DNA of 64,000 nt from Nitrosomonadales bacterium (lineage in GTDB: Bacteria > Pseudomonadota > Gammaproteobacteria > Burkholderiales > Gallionellaceae), in NCBI GenBank assembly GCA_016199835.1, contig JACQFX010000056.1:114621-178620 (forward strand), in the 5' to 3' direction. This document shows positions 17,712-27,236 of this stretch, in pieces; within the stretch, counting starts at the first letter, position 1, and every line of letters starts with the position of its first letter. Both the position numbers and the translations under genes were made by a program. A model generated the notes under the pieces. That model saw only the letters and a list, made by a program, of their open reading frames with translations, was not told where the DNA came from and did no database searches.

Positions 17712-18494
17712 ATGATACGTTCCCTGTGGATTTCCAAAACCGGCCTGGAGGCGCAACAAACCCAGATGGATGTGATTGCCAATAACTTGGCGAACGTCAG
17801 TACCACCGGCTTCAAACGTTCACGCGCGGTGTTCGAGGATTTGTTGTACCAGACCATACGCCAGCCCGGCGCGCAATCTTCACTGCAGACCCAGATTCCA
17901 TCAGGCCTGCAAATTGGCACCGGGGTGCGTCCGGTGGCGGCGGAGCGTATCCATACACAGGGTAATCTGCAGCAGACCAGCAACAATCTGGACGTGGCTA
18001 TCAACGGCGCAGGTTTCTTTCAGGTGCTGATGCCGGATGGCACTTCCGCCTATACGCGCGATGGTTCTTTCCAGACGGACAGCCAGGGGCAACTGGTGAC
18101 ATCCAGCGGTTTTGTGATCCAGCCAGCCATTACCATACCGTCTACTGCAACCAGCGTGACCATCGCTCGTGACGGCACCGTGTCTATCACGCAGCCAGGT
18201 GTGGCTGCACCTGTCCAGATCGGCAGCCTGCAGCTGGCTACTTTTATCAATCCGGCGGGTTTGCAAAGCCAGGGCGAGAACCTGTATGTGGAAACGGCCT
18301 CATCCGGTGCGCCCAGCGTCAGTGCGCCTGGTATCAATGGTTCCGGGGTGCTGGATCAGGGTTATGTGGAAACATCCAACGTGAACGTGGTGGAAGAGCT
18401 GGTGAATATGATACAGACACAGCGTTCATACGAGCTCAACTCGAAAGCAATCACTACATCAGATCAGATGCTGCAGAAATTGTCCCAGATGTAA
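17712..18494 (+). CDS. flgG: Flagellar distal rod protein FlgG
   Basis: 260 residues, the usual FlgG length. [20 protein letters not shown] followed by [24 protein letters not shown] is highly conserved in FlgG, and the C-terminus keeps [20 protein letters not shown]. It forms the distal rod that crosses the P and L rings. An aaaggatagcagcc ribosome site precedes ATG 17712. Confidence 0.98.
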   Translation: MIRSLWISKTGLEAQQTQMDVIANNLANVSTTGFKRSRAVFEDLLYQTIRQPGAQSSLQTQIPSGLQIGTGVRPVAAERIHTQGNLQQTSNNLDVAINGAGFFQVLMPDGTSAYTRDGSFQTDSQGQLVTSSGFVIQPAITIPSTATSVTIARDGTVSITQPGVAAPVQIGSLQLATFINPAGLQSQGENLYVETASSGAPSVSAPGINGSGVLDQGYVETSNVNVVEELVNMIQTQRSYELNSKAITTSDQMLQKLSQM

Positions 18495-18511
18495 GGGAGG
18501 TGAGGTGCATC

Positions 18512-19192
18512 ATGCGTAATTCAATTTTGTGGGTTATGGGCAGTGTGGCGATGTTGCTGGCAGGATGTGCAAGCGCCCCTTCGACTAATATCCAGCAGCC
18601 GATGACGGCACGCCCGGCCGTGCCGATGGCAGCGAGTCCTTCTCGTGAAGGTGCCATCTTCCAGATCGGGCAAAACGAGCGCCCGTTGTTTGAAGATCGG
18701 CATGCGCGCAACGTGGGCGACACCCTGGTCATCAATATTGCCGAAGTAACCACCGCCGCAGATGCCTCCGCCCATAGTTCCAGTGAGGGCGGCAGTTATT
18801 CCATGTCGACGCCGAGCATAACAGGCGGAGTGGTGACCAAGACTTTGCTGCATCCATATACCAGCAATGGCAACGCGAACGGCAGCATAGGTAACAAGGG
18901 AGCAAATTCCGGCAACAACACTTTCACGGGAACCATTTCTGTCACCGTGATCGAGGTGCTGCCTAACGGTAACTTGCTGGTCAGTGGCGAGAAGCAGGTG
19001 GCCATTGGCATGGCCAATGAGTACATCCGTTTCTCCGGCGTAGTCAATCCCGTCAACATCACCAGCACCAATACTGTGCTATCAACCCAGGTGGCCGATG
19101 CGCATGTCGAATACAAGGGAGTGAACAATATAGACAAGGCGACGCTGGTAACCATTCTGGGTCGTGTATTCCTCTCGGTGTTGCCATTCTAA
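18512..19192 (+). CDS. flgH: Flagellar L-ring lipoprotein FlgH
   Basis: About 226 residues from ATG 18512, which is 9 bp after GGGAGGT; the in-frame GTG at 18500 overlaps that site and is less likely. The signal peptide ends in the lipobox LLAGC (Cys19), so it is an outer-membrane lipoprotein. Conserved L-ring segments include DTLVINIAEVTTA and GVVNPVNITSTNTVLSTQVADA. It forms the bushing in the outer membrane around the rod. Confidence 0.97.
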   Translation: MRNSILWVMGSVAMLLAGCASAPSTNIQQPMTARPAVPMAASPSREGAIFQIGQNERPLFEDRHARNVGDTLVINIAEVTTAADASAHSSSEGGSYSMSTPSITGGVVTKTLLHPYTSNGNANGSIGNKGANSGNNTFTGTISVTVIEVLPNGNLLVSGEKQVAIGMANEYIRFSGVVNPVNITSTNTVLSTQVADAHVEYKGVNNIDKATLVTILGRVFLSVLPF

Positions 19193-19202
19193 GGAAGTCA
19201 TC

Positions 19203-20309
19203 ATGAACACTATTGCAAAATTGTTGCTGGGGATGTTGCTGGCGGCCATACCGTTCGTGACTTTCGCCGAGCGCATCAAGGATCTGGCCAGCGTTCAGGG
19301 AGTGCGCGACAACCAGTTGATCGGTTATGGTCTCGTTGTAGGGCTGGACGGAAGCGGCGACCAGACCACGCAAACACCGTTCACCGTGCAAAGCACGATC
19401 ACCATGTTGTCGCAAATGGGTGTCACTTTGCCTCCGGCTACCAGCTTGCAACTGAAGAACGTGGCGGCGGTTACGGTTACAGCAACACTGCCACCGTTCG
19501 CGCGTCCGGGGCAGACGATTGATATCACCGTCTCTTCTATTGGCAACGCGAAAAGTCTGCGCGGCGGGACGCTGGTGATGACGCCGTTGAAAGGTGCTGA
19601 CGGCCAGGTGTATGCGATGGCGCAGGGCAATATGCTGGTCGGTGGCGTAGGTGCGGAAGCCGGTGGGGCGAAAGTGCAGGTCAATCACTTGAGTGTCGGG
19701 CGTATCCCTGGCGGGGCGACGGTTGAGCGTGCCGTACAGGCCGTGCTGGGCCAGGGTGAATACATCAATCTGGAGTTGAACACCACCGATTTCACCACGG
19801 CGGCACGCCTGGTCGAGACGATCAATCGCGAACTCTCGCCGGACAAGGAAATCGCTGTGGCGCTGGATGGCCGATTGATCCGGGTGCGTGCGCCCGATGG
19901 CAATGCGCGCGTGGCTTTCCTGTCGCAGATAGAGAATCTTCAGGTCGATCCGGCGCAGGGCAATGCACGCGTCATCATCAATGCACGCACCGGTTCGGTG
20001 GTGATGAATCAATCGGTGAGGCTGGATGATTGTGCGATCTCGCACGGCAACCTGACGGTAGTGATTAACACCGACAGCGTGGTTAGCCAGCCTAACGCGC
20101 TTTCTGGCGGTGAAACGGTACAGACCACCAAGGCTACGATAGACATCCAGTCCGGCAAGGGCGGGGTGATCGTATTGAAGAAAGGCGTGTCGCTGGGCGA
20201 GGTGGTGAAGGCGCTGAATTCCATAGGTGCAACCCCGCAGGACTTGCTGGCCATTCTGCAGGCGATGAAATCCGCCGGGGCTTTACGCGCCGAACTGGAA
20301 ATCATCTAA
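19203..20309 (+). CDS. flgI: Flagellar P-ring protein FlgI
   Basis: 368 residues from ATG 19203, which follows aaggaagtcatc. It has a cleavable signal peptide (MNTIAKLLLGMLLAAIPFVT, then FA). The mature start ERIKDLASVQGVRDNQLIGY and the motif GLDGSGDQTTQTPFT are hallmarks of FlgI. It assembles the periplasmic P ring with the help of FlgA. The stop codon overlaps the start of flgJ (TAATG). Confidence 0.98.
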   Translation: MNTIAKLLLGMLLAAIPFVTFAERIKDLASVQGVRDNQLIGYGLVVGLDGSGDQTTQTPFTVQSTITMLSQMGVTLPPATSLQLKNVAAVTVTATLPPFARPGQTIDITVSSIGNAKSLRGGTLVMTPLKGADGQVYAMAQGNMLVGGVGAEAGGAKVQVNHLSVGRIPGGATVERAVQAVLGQGEYINLELNTTDFTTAARLVETINRELSPDKEIAVALDGRLIRVRAPDGNARVAFLSQIENLQVDPAQGNARVIINARTGSVVMNQSVRLDDCAISHGNLTVVINTDSVVSQPNALSGGETVQTTKATIDIQSGKGGVIVLKKGVSLGEVVKALNSIGATPQDLLAILQAMKSAGALRAELEII

Positions 20310-21190
20310 TGAACATTCAGGCCGACATCGCGGGCAGTCTGGCGGCCAGTTCGCAAAGCCTGGATAGCTTGCGCAATCAGGCCAAGGCATCACCCGATCA
20401 AGCGTTGAGAGCGGCTGCACGGCAGTTCGAATCGGTATTCATGAATATGATGCTGAAGAGCATGCGCGATGCCACGCCTCAGGATGGCATGTTCGACAGC
20501 GAACAGACCAAGATGTTTACCGGTATGCTGGATCAGCAACTGGCGCAAAACATGGCGAGCCGTGGTATCGGACTGGCTGATATCATGGTGCGTCAATTGA
20601 GCAGGACACCGGGTTCTGCCACCATGCCGCAAGCCGACGCGCACATCGTAAAGCCTTCCAGCCGCGTCGCAACCCCGAAAGAAGTGGCACCAGTTGCCAG
20701 AAGTATCTTGCCTTCGGCATACAGTGAAGGATCGCAGCAAGATTTTGTGCAACGCATGACGCCTTATGCGCTTCAGGCCAGTCAGGAAACCGGCGTGCCT
20801 GCGCCCCTGATGCTGGGCCAGGCAGCGCTGGAAAGCGGCTGGGGGCGGCGCGAGATCCGCATGGTGGATGGCAGCAACAGTTACAACCTGTTTGGTATCA
20901 AGGCGACTGGCAACTGGAATGGCAAGGTGGCGGAAGTGGTGACCACCGAGTACCATGGCAGCGTGGCCAGCAGGCAAGTGCAAAAATTCCGCGCATATGA
21001 TTCGTATGCAGAAGCCTTTAGTGATTACGCGCATTTACTCTGCGACAATCCGCGTTATGCGCCAGTGATGCAGCCGGGGCAGGGCGGAGCCGCTGCGGCG
21101 CAGGCTTTGCAACGTGCCGGCTACGCGACCGATCCGAATTATGCCGATAAGCTGGTTAGGGTTATGAGCCGCATAAGTGCGGCTGGCTGA
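20309..21190 (+). CDS. flgJ: Bifunctional rod cap / peptidoglycan hydrolase FlgJ
   Basis: 293 residues with two parts: an N-terminal rod-cap domain (AARQFESVFMNMMLKSMRDA, about 35-55) and a C-terminal glucosaminidase domain (about 150-290; LGQAALESGWGRREI, NSYNLFGIKATGNW) that opens the peptidoglycan for the rod. The Glu in ALESGWG is the expected catalytic acid. This dual-domain form is typical of Beta- and Gammaproteobacteria. It is coupled to flgI by a one-base overlap. Confidence 0.97.
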   Translation: MNIQADIAGSLAASSQSLDSLRNQAKASPDQALRAAARQFESVFMNMMLKSMRDATPQDGMFDSEQTKMFTGMLDQQLAQNMASRGIGLADIMVRQLSRTPGSATMPQADAHIVKPSSRVATPKEVAPVARSILPSAYSEGSQQDFVQRMTPYALQASQETGVPAPLMLGQAALESGWGRREIRMVDGSNSYNLFGIKATGNWNGKVAEVVTTEYHGSVASRQVQKFRAYDSYAEAFSDYAHLLCDNPRYAPVMQPGQGGAAAAQALQRAGYATDPNYADKLVRVMSRISAAG

Positions 21191-21227
21191 GAAGCCGACT
21201 GGAATGCAGGGTGGTGTTAAAATCGGC

Positions 21228-21254
21228 TAAAGAAATCCAGCGGGCTGCCGATAA
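21228..21254 (+). promoter_or_regulatory. Sigma-28 (FliA) promoter of flgK-flgL
   Basis: TAAA (21228-21231), exactly 15 nt, then GCCGATAA (21247-21254): a perfect match to the FliA consensus. It lies 35 bp before the flgK start in the 99-bp gap after flgJ, so flgKL can be expressed as late genes apart from the upstream flg operon. Confidence 0.9.
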
Positions 21255-21289
21255 CCATTTAAGACGTTCCGCGCTGTAAGGAAAATGCT

Positions 21290-23227
21290 ATGGGAAACGA
21301 CGTTTTTGGTATCAGTGTCAGTGCGCTGAATTCAGCCCAGATCGGGCTGACGACGACTGAGCACAACATCGCCAACGCGAATACTCCTGGTTTCAATCGC
21401 CAGGAAATTGTAGTGGGCGCGCGCCAGGCTCAACTTACGGGCGCGGGCTATGTCGGGCAGGGAGCGGACGTAGGTACAGTCAAGCGCGTGTATGACGAAT
21501 TTCTTTCCAGCCAGGTTATTCAGCAACAGGGGCAGGCAGCGCAACTCAATAGTTATTACTCCCAGATCCAGCAAATCAATAATATGCTGGCCGACCCTAA
21601 TGCCGGGCTATCGCCTGCATTGCAAGATTTTTTCAGTGCGGTGAACGGTGTGTCCAGCGCGCCGAATTCCATGCCAGCGCGACAGACCATGCTGAGTAGC
21701 GCGCAGTCGCTCGCTTCGCGTTTCCAGGCGCTGAATCAGCAATTGGTCAATATTAATGACAGCGTCAATGGCCAGATCAGAAGCAGTGTGACGAGTATCA
21801 ATGGCTACGCAAGTGAAATAGCAACGCTTAATCAAAGCATCGTGCTGGCGCAAGCGGCGTCTGGCGGGAAACCGCCTAATGACATGCTGGATCAGCGCGA
21901 TCAGCTCATCTCGCAGTTGAACCAGGAAATCAAGGTGAACGTCACCAAGCAGGGGGACGGCAGCCTTAACGTGACGATTGGTAACGGACAGTTGCTGGTG
22001 GTGGGGGCGACTTCATACGGGCTGCAGGCAGTGCAGTCGTTCAGCGATCCTACCAAGATCGAAGTTGCGGCTGGCACGGCCAGCGGCGCTGTCATTCCAT
22101 TGCAGCAAAGCTCCATTCAGGGGGGAAATCTGGGCGGCCTGATCGCCTTCCGCAGTCAGACGCTGGATTCAGCACAGAACGCTTTAGGGCTGGTAGCCAT
22201 GGGCGTGGCGGCCTCGTTTAACCAGCAGCACCAGCTCGGTCAGGATCTGAATGGTGCGCAGGGACAGGATTTATTTACCAATCCTTTACCGGTAGTTAAT
22301 AAAAATTCTGCCAACACTGGCACGGCTCAGGTAGCGGCCAGCATTGCTGACTACAAGGCGCTGACCGGCAGTGATTATGCGATGAGTTATGACGGAACCA
22401 ATTATTTCGTGACGCGCCTTTCCGACAACACCGTCACGACTTCGGCAACCCTGCCCATGACGCTGGATGGCGTTAATATCAGCCTGGCGTCTGGAGCCCC
22501 AGGCATAGGCGACAGCTTCTTGATCCGCCCGACCGTGAATGGTGCGCTTAGCATCAATGTCACCACAGGTGATCCGGCAAAGATTGCTGCGGCTGTGCCG
22601 ATACGCACAAATGCGACTTTGACAAATTCCGGAACGGGGACCATCAGCGCGGTCACGGTGAATCCGGCGCCGCCGGTTACCCCGGATCCGCTGCACCCGG
22701 CTACGGATGTGAACCTGAAACAGGCAGTGACCATAACATTTACCAGTCCGACTACATTCGATGTTACCGGAACTGGCGTTGGACTCCCTGCCACCGGGCT
22801 TGCCTATACCGCAGGCAGCAACATCAGTTACAACGGCTGGACCATGCAGATCAGTGGCGCACCCGTGGCGGGCGATACCTTTACCGTGGGCCCCAATACC
22901 AATGCATCTATGGATGGCAGCAATGCGCTGTCATTGGCCGGATTGCAAAACCAGAAAACCCTGTATGGCGGAACCACCAGTTACCAGGATACATATAGCC
23001 AGTTGGTGAGCACGGTAGGGAACAAGACGCGCGAACTGAAGGTGACCAGTACTGCGCAGGATGCGCTGGTGCAGCAAACCGTGCAGGCACAGCAGTCGGT
23101 ATCCGGCGTTAATCTCGATGAGGAAGCAGCTAATCTGTTGCGTTACCAGCGCGCCTATCAGGCGGCGGGCAAGGCTATGCAGATCGCTAATACCTTGTTC
23201 GACACGTTGCTCACCATAGGAAGGTAG
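21290..23227 (+). CDS. flgK: Flagellar hook-filament junction protein FlgK (HAP1)
   Basis: 645 residues. The N-terminus (VSALNSAQIGLTTTEHNIA and NANTPGFNRQEIVV) and the C-terminus (SVSGVNLDEEAANLLRYQRA) carry the axial-protein coiled coils; the middle is a long Thr/Gly/Ala/Val-rich variable region. FlgK joins hook to filament and needs the FlgN chaperone. It has its own sigma-28 promoter and a taaggaaaatgct ribosome site. 7 bp to flgL. Confidence 0.97.
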   Translation: MGNDVFGISVSALNSAQIGLTTTEHNIANANTPGFNRQEIVVGARQAQLTGAGYVGQGADVGTVKRVYDEFLSSQVIQQQGQAAQLNSYYSQIQQINNMLADPNAGLSPALQDFFSAVNGVSSAPNSMPARQTMLSSAQSLASRFQALNQQLVNINDSVNGQIRSSVTSINGYASEIATLNQSIVLAQAASGGKPPNDMLDQRDQLISQLNQEIKVNVTKQGDGSLNVTIGNGQLLVVGATSYGLQAVQSFSDPTKIEVAAGTASGAVIPLQQSSIQGGNLGGLIAFRSQTLDSAQNALGLVAMGVAASFNQQHQLGQDLNGAQGQDLFTNPLPVVNKNSANTGTAQVAASIADYKALTGSDYAMSYDGTNYFVTRLSDNTVTTSATLPMTLDGVNISLASGAPGIGDSFLIRPTVNGALSINVTTGDPAKIAAAVPIRTNATLTNSGTGTISAVTVNPAPPVTPDPLHPATDVNLKQAVTITFTSPTTFDVTGTGVGLPATGLAYTAGSNISYNGWTMQISGAPVAGDTFTVGPNTNASMDGSNALSLAGLQNQKTLYGGTTSYQDTYSQLVSTVGNKTRELKVTSTAQDALVQQTVQAQQSVSGVNLDEEAANLLRYQRAYQAAGKAMQIANTLFDTLLTIGR

Positions 23228-23234
23228 GTGCATC

Positions 23235-24470
23235 ATGCGTATCAGTAGCAGCACTATCATGGATGTCAACGTCGCCACACTGAATCAGCAGCAAACCAAG
23301 ATGTTCCAGACGCAGCAGCAGATCGCATCAGGTCGCCGCATCCTGACTCCTGCCGATGATCCGGCAGCTGCCGCACAGGTTCTCAACGTGTCGCAAGCAG
23401 AAGCTACCAACACCCAATATTCGAGCAATATTGGCGGGGCGCAAACGGCATTGAGCCTCTCGGAAGGGGTGCTGCAGAGCGTCACCACCTTGTTGCAGAA
23501 TATCCAGGCCACCGCAGTGCAGGCAGGCAATCCTGTATTGGCGAACTCGGACAGAAAGTCGATGGCGTCTGCATTGCAGGGGCAATTGGATGAGTTGCTC
23601 GTTTACGCGAACAGCACTGACGCAACCGGGAATTACCTGTACTCCGGATTTCAAGGCAATACGCCGCCTTTTGCGCAATCCGCCACCGGAGTGCAGTACA
23701 TGGGTGACGATGGGCAGCGTTCGGTGCAGGTGAACGCGTCAAGGCAAATAGCGACCAGCAATTCCGGTGCGGATATTTTCATGCGTATCAAGAATGGCAA
23801 CGGAACATTCGTTACTGCACTGGATCCGTCCAGCAATGGTGGCGCGGGGAATGCCGGTAGTGCCACCATCAGCCAGGGTGATGTTATTGACCCGACGCAG
23901 CTTACCGGGAACGGCTATCAGATCGCCTTCCATGTGTCGGGTGGTGTGACGACTTACGATGTGCTCAATACGACAACGAATACTGCCGTCTCGACCGGGA
24001 ACGCATATTCGAGCGGTCAGGCGATCACCTTCGATGGCATGCGCTTGGCGGTTAGCGGGGCACCAGCCAATGGCGACCAGTTCACTGTAAAACCCAGCAC
24101 CAATGAGAGCATATTTACTACGATTTCCAATCTGATCAATACGCTTAACACGCCGCTGATCGCGGGAAATGTCGCAGGAGCTACCAAGTTCGCCTCCAGC
24201 ATCAGCGATGCGACGAATGGTTTGAGTCGAGGGTTGGACAATGTGCTTACGGTGCGCGCCTCAATCGGAGCCCGCTTGAATGCGCTGGACTCGGAAAGTA
24301 CCTTGACGAGCAGTCTGGACTTGCAGTACAAGCAGACGCTGTCACAGTTGCAGGACGTGGACTATAACAAGGCCATCACCGACCTGACCCAGCAGCAAAC
24401 CATGCTGCAAGCAGCGCAGAAATCTTTCCTGCAAGTAGCCAATCTCTCAATGTTCAACTATATGCCGTAA
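23235..24470 (+). CDS. flgL: Flagellar hook-filament junction protein FlgL (HAP3)
   Basis: 411 residues, flagellin-like ends. The N-terminus MRISSSTIMDVNVATLNQQQ and QQIASGRRILTPADDPAAAA and the C-terminus QQTMLQAAQKSFLQVANLS identify FlgL, the second junction protein. It is longer than the enteric form because of the central insert at about 190-300 (Asn/Thr/Gly-rich, VTTYDVLNTTTNTAVST). Translation starts in aggtgcatcATGcgta, the same 16-bp context as flgH. It ends inside an inverted repeat shared with fliR. Confidence 0.96.
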   Translation: MRISSSTIMDVNVATLNQQQTKMFQTQQQIASGRRILTPADDPAAAAQVLNVSQAEATNTQYSSNIGGAQTALSLSEGVLQSVTTLLQNIQATAVQAGNPVLANSDRKSMASALQGQLDELLVYANSTDATGNYLYSGFQGNTPPFAQSATGVQYMGDDGQRSVQVNASRQIATSNSGADIFMRIKNGNGTFVTALDPSSNGGAGNAGSATISQGDVIDPTQLTGNGYQIAFHVSGGVTTYDVLNTTTNTAVSTGNAYSSGQAITFDGMRLAVSGAPANGDQFTVKPSTNESIFTTISNLINTLNTPLIAGNVAGATKFASSISDATNGLSRGLDNVLTVRASIGARLNALDSESTLTSSLDLQYKQTLSQLQDVDYNKAITDLTQQQTMLQAAQKSFLQVANLSMFNYMP

Positions 24471-24505
24471 TGCATCAGTCTAAGGTTGTGCGGACTGATG
24501 CATTA
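24468..24505. terminator. Bidirectional inverted repeat covering the flgL and fliR stop codons
   Basis: TAATGCATCAGTC (24468-24480) and GACTGATGCATTA (24493-24505) are a perfect 13-bp inverted repeat with a 12-nt loop. The left arm contains the flgL stop TAA and the fliR stop codon (24480-24482) begins at its end, so the convergent genes are only 9 bp apart. It probably limits read-through in both directions, although it lacks a T tract. Confidence 0.62.
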
Positions 24506-25268
24506 CGCGCAACGCAGTATCCATCCCGGCGTGAGTGATGTTGTCCAGCAATGGTGCAAAATAGGATAGCGCCAAGGCTAGCGCGATGAAGCCGACTGTC
24601 AGTGTGATCGGGAAACCAACAGCAAAGATGTTGAGTTGTGGTGCCGTACGCGTCAGGATGGCGAGCGCAAGATTGGTGATCAGCAGCGCACCTATCACCG
24701 GCATGGACAGTTGCAGCGAGTCAGCGAATATGCTCCCTCCCCATACGGTCAGGGTGTGCCATGCGGAGGCATGAGGTGCGGCGGCGCTGATGGGAAATGA
24801 CTGGAAGCTGTCCGCCAATGCCGCCAGCATGTAGAGATGCCCATCCATGCCCAGGAATGCGAGTGCCGCGAAGATGCCCAGGAATTGCGCGATCACTGGT
24901 GTGAAGGATGCGTTCTGCGGGTCGAAAAAACTGGCGAAACCCAACCCCATTTGCATTCCGATAAGTTCTCCGCACATCTCGATGGCGATGAAAATGATGC
25001 GCAAGGCAAATCCCATCGCCAGTCCTGCCAGCAATTGTTGCAGCAGCATGAGTACGCCCGGAGCTGAAGACAGCTCGACTTCTGGTATGGCGGGCAAAGT
25101 GGGGGCGATGACGAAAGTGAGCAGCATCGCCAGTCCGATTTTCACGCGCGCGGGAATTTGCTTGTTGCCGAGGATGGGGGCGCTGGCGACCAGGGCCAGG
25201 ATGCGCACGAAAGGAAACATGAACAGTGCGAGCCAGGCGGACAACTGGACGCTGGTTACGCTGATCAT
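24480..25268 (-). CDS. fliR: Flagellar type III export gate protein FliR
   Basis: 262 residues from ATG 25268 (MISVTSVQLSAWLALFMFPF); the longer open frame reads back into fliQ. Six or so hydrophobic segments, with the FliR motifs SAPILGNKQIPARVKIGLA and GLGFASFFDPQNASFTPVI. FliR is part of the FliPQR export channel at the centre of the MS ring. It is the last gene of the fliFGHIJKLMNOPQR minus-strand run, 5 bp after fliQ. Confidence 0.97.
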   Translation of the reverse strand: MISVTSVQLSAWLALFMFPFVRILALVASAPILGNKQIPARVKIGLAMLLTFVIAPTLPAIPEVELSSAPGVLMLLQQLLAGLAMGFALRIIFIAIEMCGELIGMQMGLGFASFFDPQNASFTPVIAQFLGIFAALAFLGMDGHLYMLAALADSFQSFPISAAAPHASAWHTLTVWGGSIFADSLQLSMPVIGALLITNLALAILTRTAPQLNIFAVGFPITLTVGFIALALALSYFAPLLDNITHAGMDTALRVMHQSAQP

Positions 25269-25273
25269 GGTGG

Positions 25274-25543
25274 CTAGCCCACGAGTCCGGGTATGCTGTT
25301 GAACAAACGCTGGATGTAATCCACCATCATGGTGACCATCCACGGGCCGGTGATGATCAGCACGACGAACATGCCGATCAGCTTGGGGATGAATGACAGG
25401 GTCATTTCGTTGATCTGGGTGGCAGCCTGAAAGATGCTGACCACCAGGCCGATGATCAATGCAGCCAGCAAGGGCGGCGCCGACACCATCAGGGTCAGTT
25501 CCAGCGCCTGGCGGCCAAGTGTCATTACACTTTCCGGAGTCAT
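25274..25543 (-). CDS. fliQ: Flagellar type III export gate protein FliQ
   Basis: 89 residues with two membrane helices; MTPESVMTLGRQALELTLM and the AATQINEMTLSFIPKLIGM segment are typical of FliQ. It packs around FliP and FliR in the export channel. Spacing of 10 bp from fliP and 5 bp to fliR shows operon organisation. Confidence 0.97.
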   Translation of the reverse strand: MTPESVMTLGRQALELTLMVSAPPLLAALIIGLVVSIFQAATQINEMTLSFIPKLIGMFVVLIITGPWMVTMMVDYIQRLFNSIPGLVG

Positions 25544-25553
25544 CGCTGTCGCC

Positions 25554-26300
25554 TCACGTATAAAAGCTCTGCACCAGAGAGCCGATGAGCAGATTCCAGC
25601 CGTCAGCCAGCACGAACAGCATGATCTTGAACGGCAGCGAGATCACCGAAGGCGACACCATCATCATACCCATGGACATCAGTACGCTGGCTACCACCAT
25701 GTCGATGATGAGGAACGGGATGAATACCACGAAACCGATCTGGAATGCGGTCTTCAATTCGCTGATGACATAGGCGGGCACCAGGATTTTCATCGGCACC
25801 GTATCCGGGGTTTGCAGCGGCTCGCTGTTCGAGATGCGCACGAACAGGGCGAGGTCGGTTTCACGCGTCTGCCGCAGCATGAATGCCTTGAGCGGCACGC
25901 TGCCGGTTTCATATGCCTGTTGCAGCGTGATCTTGTCTTCGCTGTATGGCTGGTAGGCATCCTGGTATATCTTGTCCAGCACGGGCGACATCACGAAGAA
26001 GGTCAGGAACAACGCCAATCCTATCAACACCTGATTTGGCGGCGACGAGGGGGTGCCGATGGCTGAGCGCAGCAGCGACAGTACGATGATGATGCGCGTG
26101 AAACTGGTCATCAGCAGCAGCACGGCGGGCAGGAAGCTCAGCGAAGTGAGCAGGATCAGGGTTTGCAGGCTTAGCGAATAGGTCTGTCCGCCGCCGGGTG
26201 CGGGGGTGCTGATGAAAGCGGGCAGCCCGCCGTTCGCTGCATGGGCTGCTGGAACCAGGCCGAGCAACAAAACGACCAGCAAGAGCTTACTGACCCGCAT
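25554..26300 (-). CDS. fliP: Flagellar type III export gate protein FliP
   Basis: 248 residues with a cleavable signal-like N-terminus ([19 protein letters not shown]) and the FliP signatures [39 protein letters not shown] and [20 protein letters not shown]. FliP forms the pentameric core of the export channel. It overlaps fliO by 14 bp. Confidence 0.98.
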   Translation of the reverse strand: MRVSKLLLVVLLLGLVPAAHAANGGLPAFISTPAPGGGQTYSLSLQTLILLTSLSFLPAVLLLMTSFTRIIIVLSLLRSAIGTPSSPPNQVLIGLALFLTFFVMSPVLDKIYQDAYQPYSEDKITLQQAYETGSVPLKAFMLRQTRETDLALFVRISNSEPLQTPDTVPMKILVPAYVISELKTAFQIGFVVFIPFLIIDMVVASVLMSMGMMMVSPSVISLPFKIMLFVLADGWNLLIGSLVQSFYT

Positions 26301-26775
26301 TACGCTTCTCCACCATCTGCTTTAACCAGCTCTGGAAATTCTTGGCATCTGCGTTTGGAAGTGTGCCGGGCTGGGCAGTTGGCAATTCTGATTTTGGCAT
26401 GCTGTGCAGTGTGCGTACCTGCCCGGGCGCGACGCCGACGACCAGCCAGGTGTCGCCGACTTCCACCAGCACGATGCGTTCGCGCTGCCCTACTGCTATG
26501 CCGCTGACCACCTTGAGTAGACTGCCTGCACCGTGTTGCGGCAAGTTGATGCGCTTCAGTAGCCATGCGACGGCTGCCACTGCTGCCAGCACCAGCACCA
26601 AACTGAAAATGACTTGCAGCACGCTACCGGACGTTACCGGGGCGGTTGGCGGGATGTAGGCGGGACGGGGGGCTGTTGTGGTTTGCGCCGCCGCGAGCAG
26701 AGGCGCATACAGGAGGGCAATGAGGCAGAGGCGGGCACGTCCCGTGTTGGCAGGGAAGGCTGTAATCGTTTTCAT
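26287..26775 (-). CDS. fliO: Flagellar biosynthesis protein FliO
   Basis: 162 residues. An N-terminal signal-like hydrophobic segment, a second membrane helix at about 52-70 ([20 protein letters not shown]) and a FliO cytoplasmic domain ([20 protein letters not shown]). FliO stabilises FliP during gate assembly. Sequence conservation is low in this family; identity rests on the fold pattern and the fliN-fliO-fliP order. Confidence 0.9.
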   Translation of the reverse strand: MKTITAFPANTGRARLCLIALLYAPLLAAAQTTTAPRPAYIPPTAPVTSGSVLQVIFSLVLVLAAVAAVAWLLKRINLPQHGAGSLLKVVSGIAVGQRERIVLVEVGDTWLVVGVAPGQVRTLHSMPKSELPTAQPGTLPNADAKNFQSWLKQMVEKRNAGQ

Positions 26776-26777
26776 TA

Positions 26778-27236
26778 TCAGCGGCTGAGCCGGCGCAGAC
26801 GCTCCGACGGAGTGATGATGTCGGTGACGCGGATGCCGAGTTTTTCGTCCACCACGACCACTTCCCCCTGTGCGATCAGGAAGCCGTTGATCAGCACATC
26901 CAGCGGCTCGCCTGCCAGGCCGGACAATTCCACCACCGATCCCTGGGCCAGTTGCAACAGATTTTTGATCGGCATTTTGGCGCGTCCGAGCTCAACGGTA
27001 AGTTGCACCGGAATATCCATGATCATGTCAAGATCGTTATGCGCACCACTCTGTGAGCCCGTGCCAAATTGTTCGAACACGTGGGGGTGTGCCGCCGGAG
27101 CAGGAGTTGACGTGGCTGCGGATTGTTCTGCCATTGCCGCACCCCAGTCGTCGGCGGCTGGGGTGGCTGCGGACTGTTCCGCCATTGCCGCACCCCAGTC
27201 GTCGGCGCTGATTCCTTCTGTGGTTTCTTCAGCCAT
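26778..27236 (-). CDS. fliN: Flagellar motor switch protein FliN
   Basis: 152 residues from ATG 27236 (MAEETTEGISADDWG), which has an upstream GGAG; the frame opens five codons earlier. The C-terminal SpoA domain is clear (VQLTVELGRAKMPIKNLLQL, GEVVVVDEKLGIRVTDII). FliN forms the C ring below FliM. The N-terminal extension contains two near-identical copies of DDWGAAMAEQSAAT, a tandem duplication of 17 residues. It overlaps fliM by 8 bp. Confidence 0.96.
   Translation of the reverse strand: MAEETTEGISADDWGAAMAEQSAATPAADDWGAAMAEQSAATSTPAPAAHPHVFEQFGTGSQSGAHNDLDMIMDIPVQLTVELGRAKMPIKNLLQLAQGSVVELSGLAGEPLDVLINGFLIAQGEVVVVDEKLGIRVTDIITPSERLRRLSR
27112..27207. repeat. Tandem 51-bp repeat inside fliN
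   Basis: Two 45-bp copies (27112-27156 and 27163-27207) differ at only two bases and start 51 bp apart, so each unit encodes 17 residues without changing the reading frame. It duplicates the acidic DDWG segment ahead of the SpoA domain, suggesting a recent slippage-type expansion. Confidence 0.85.
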
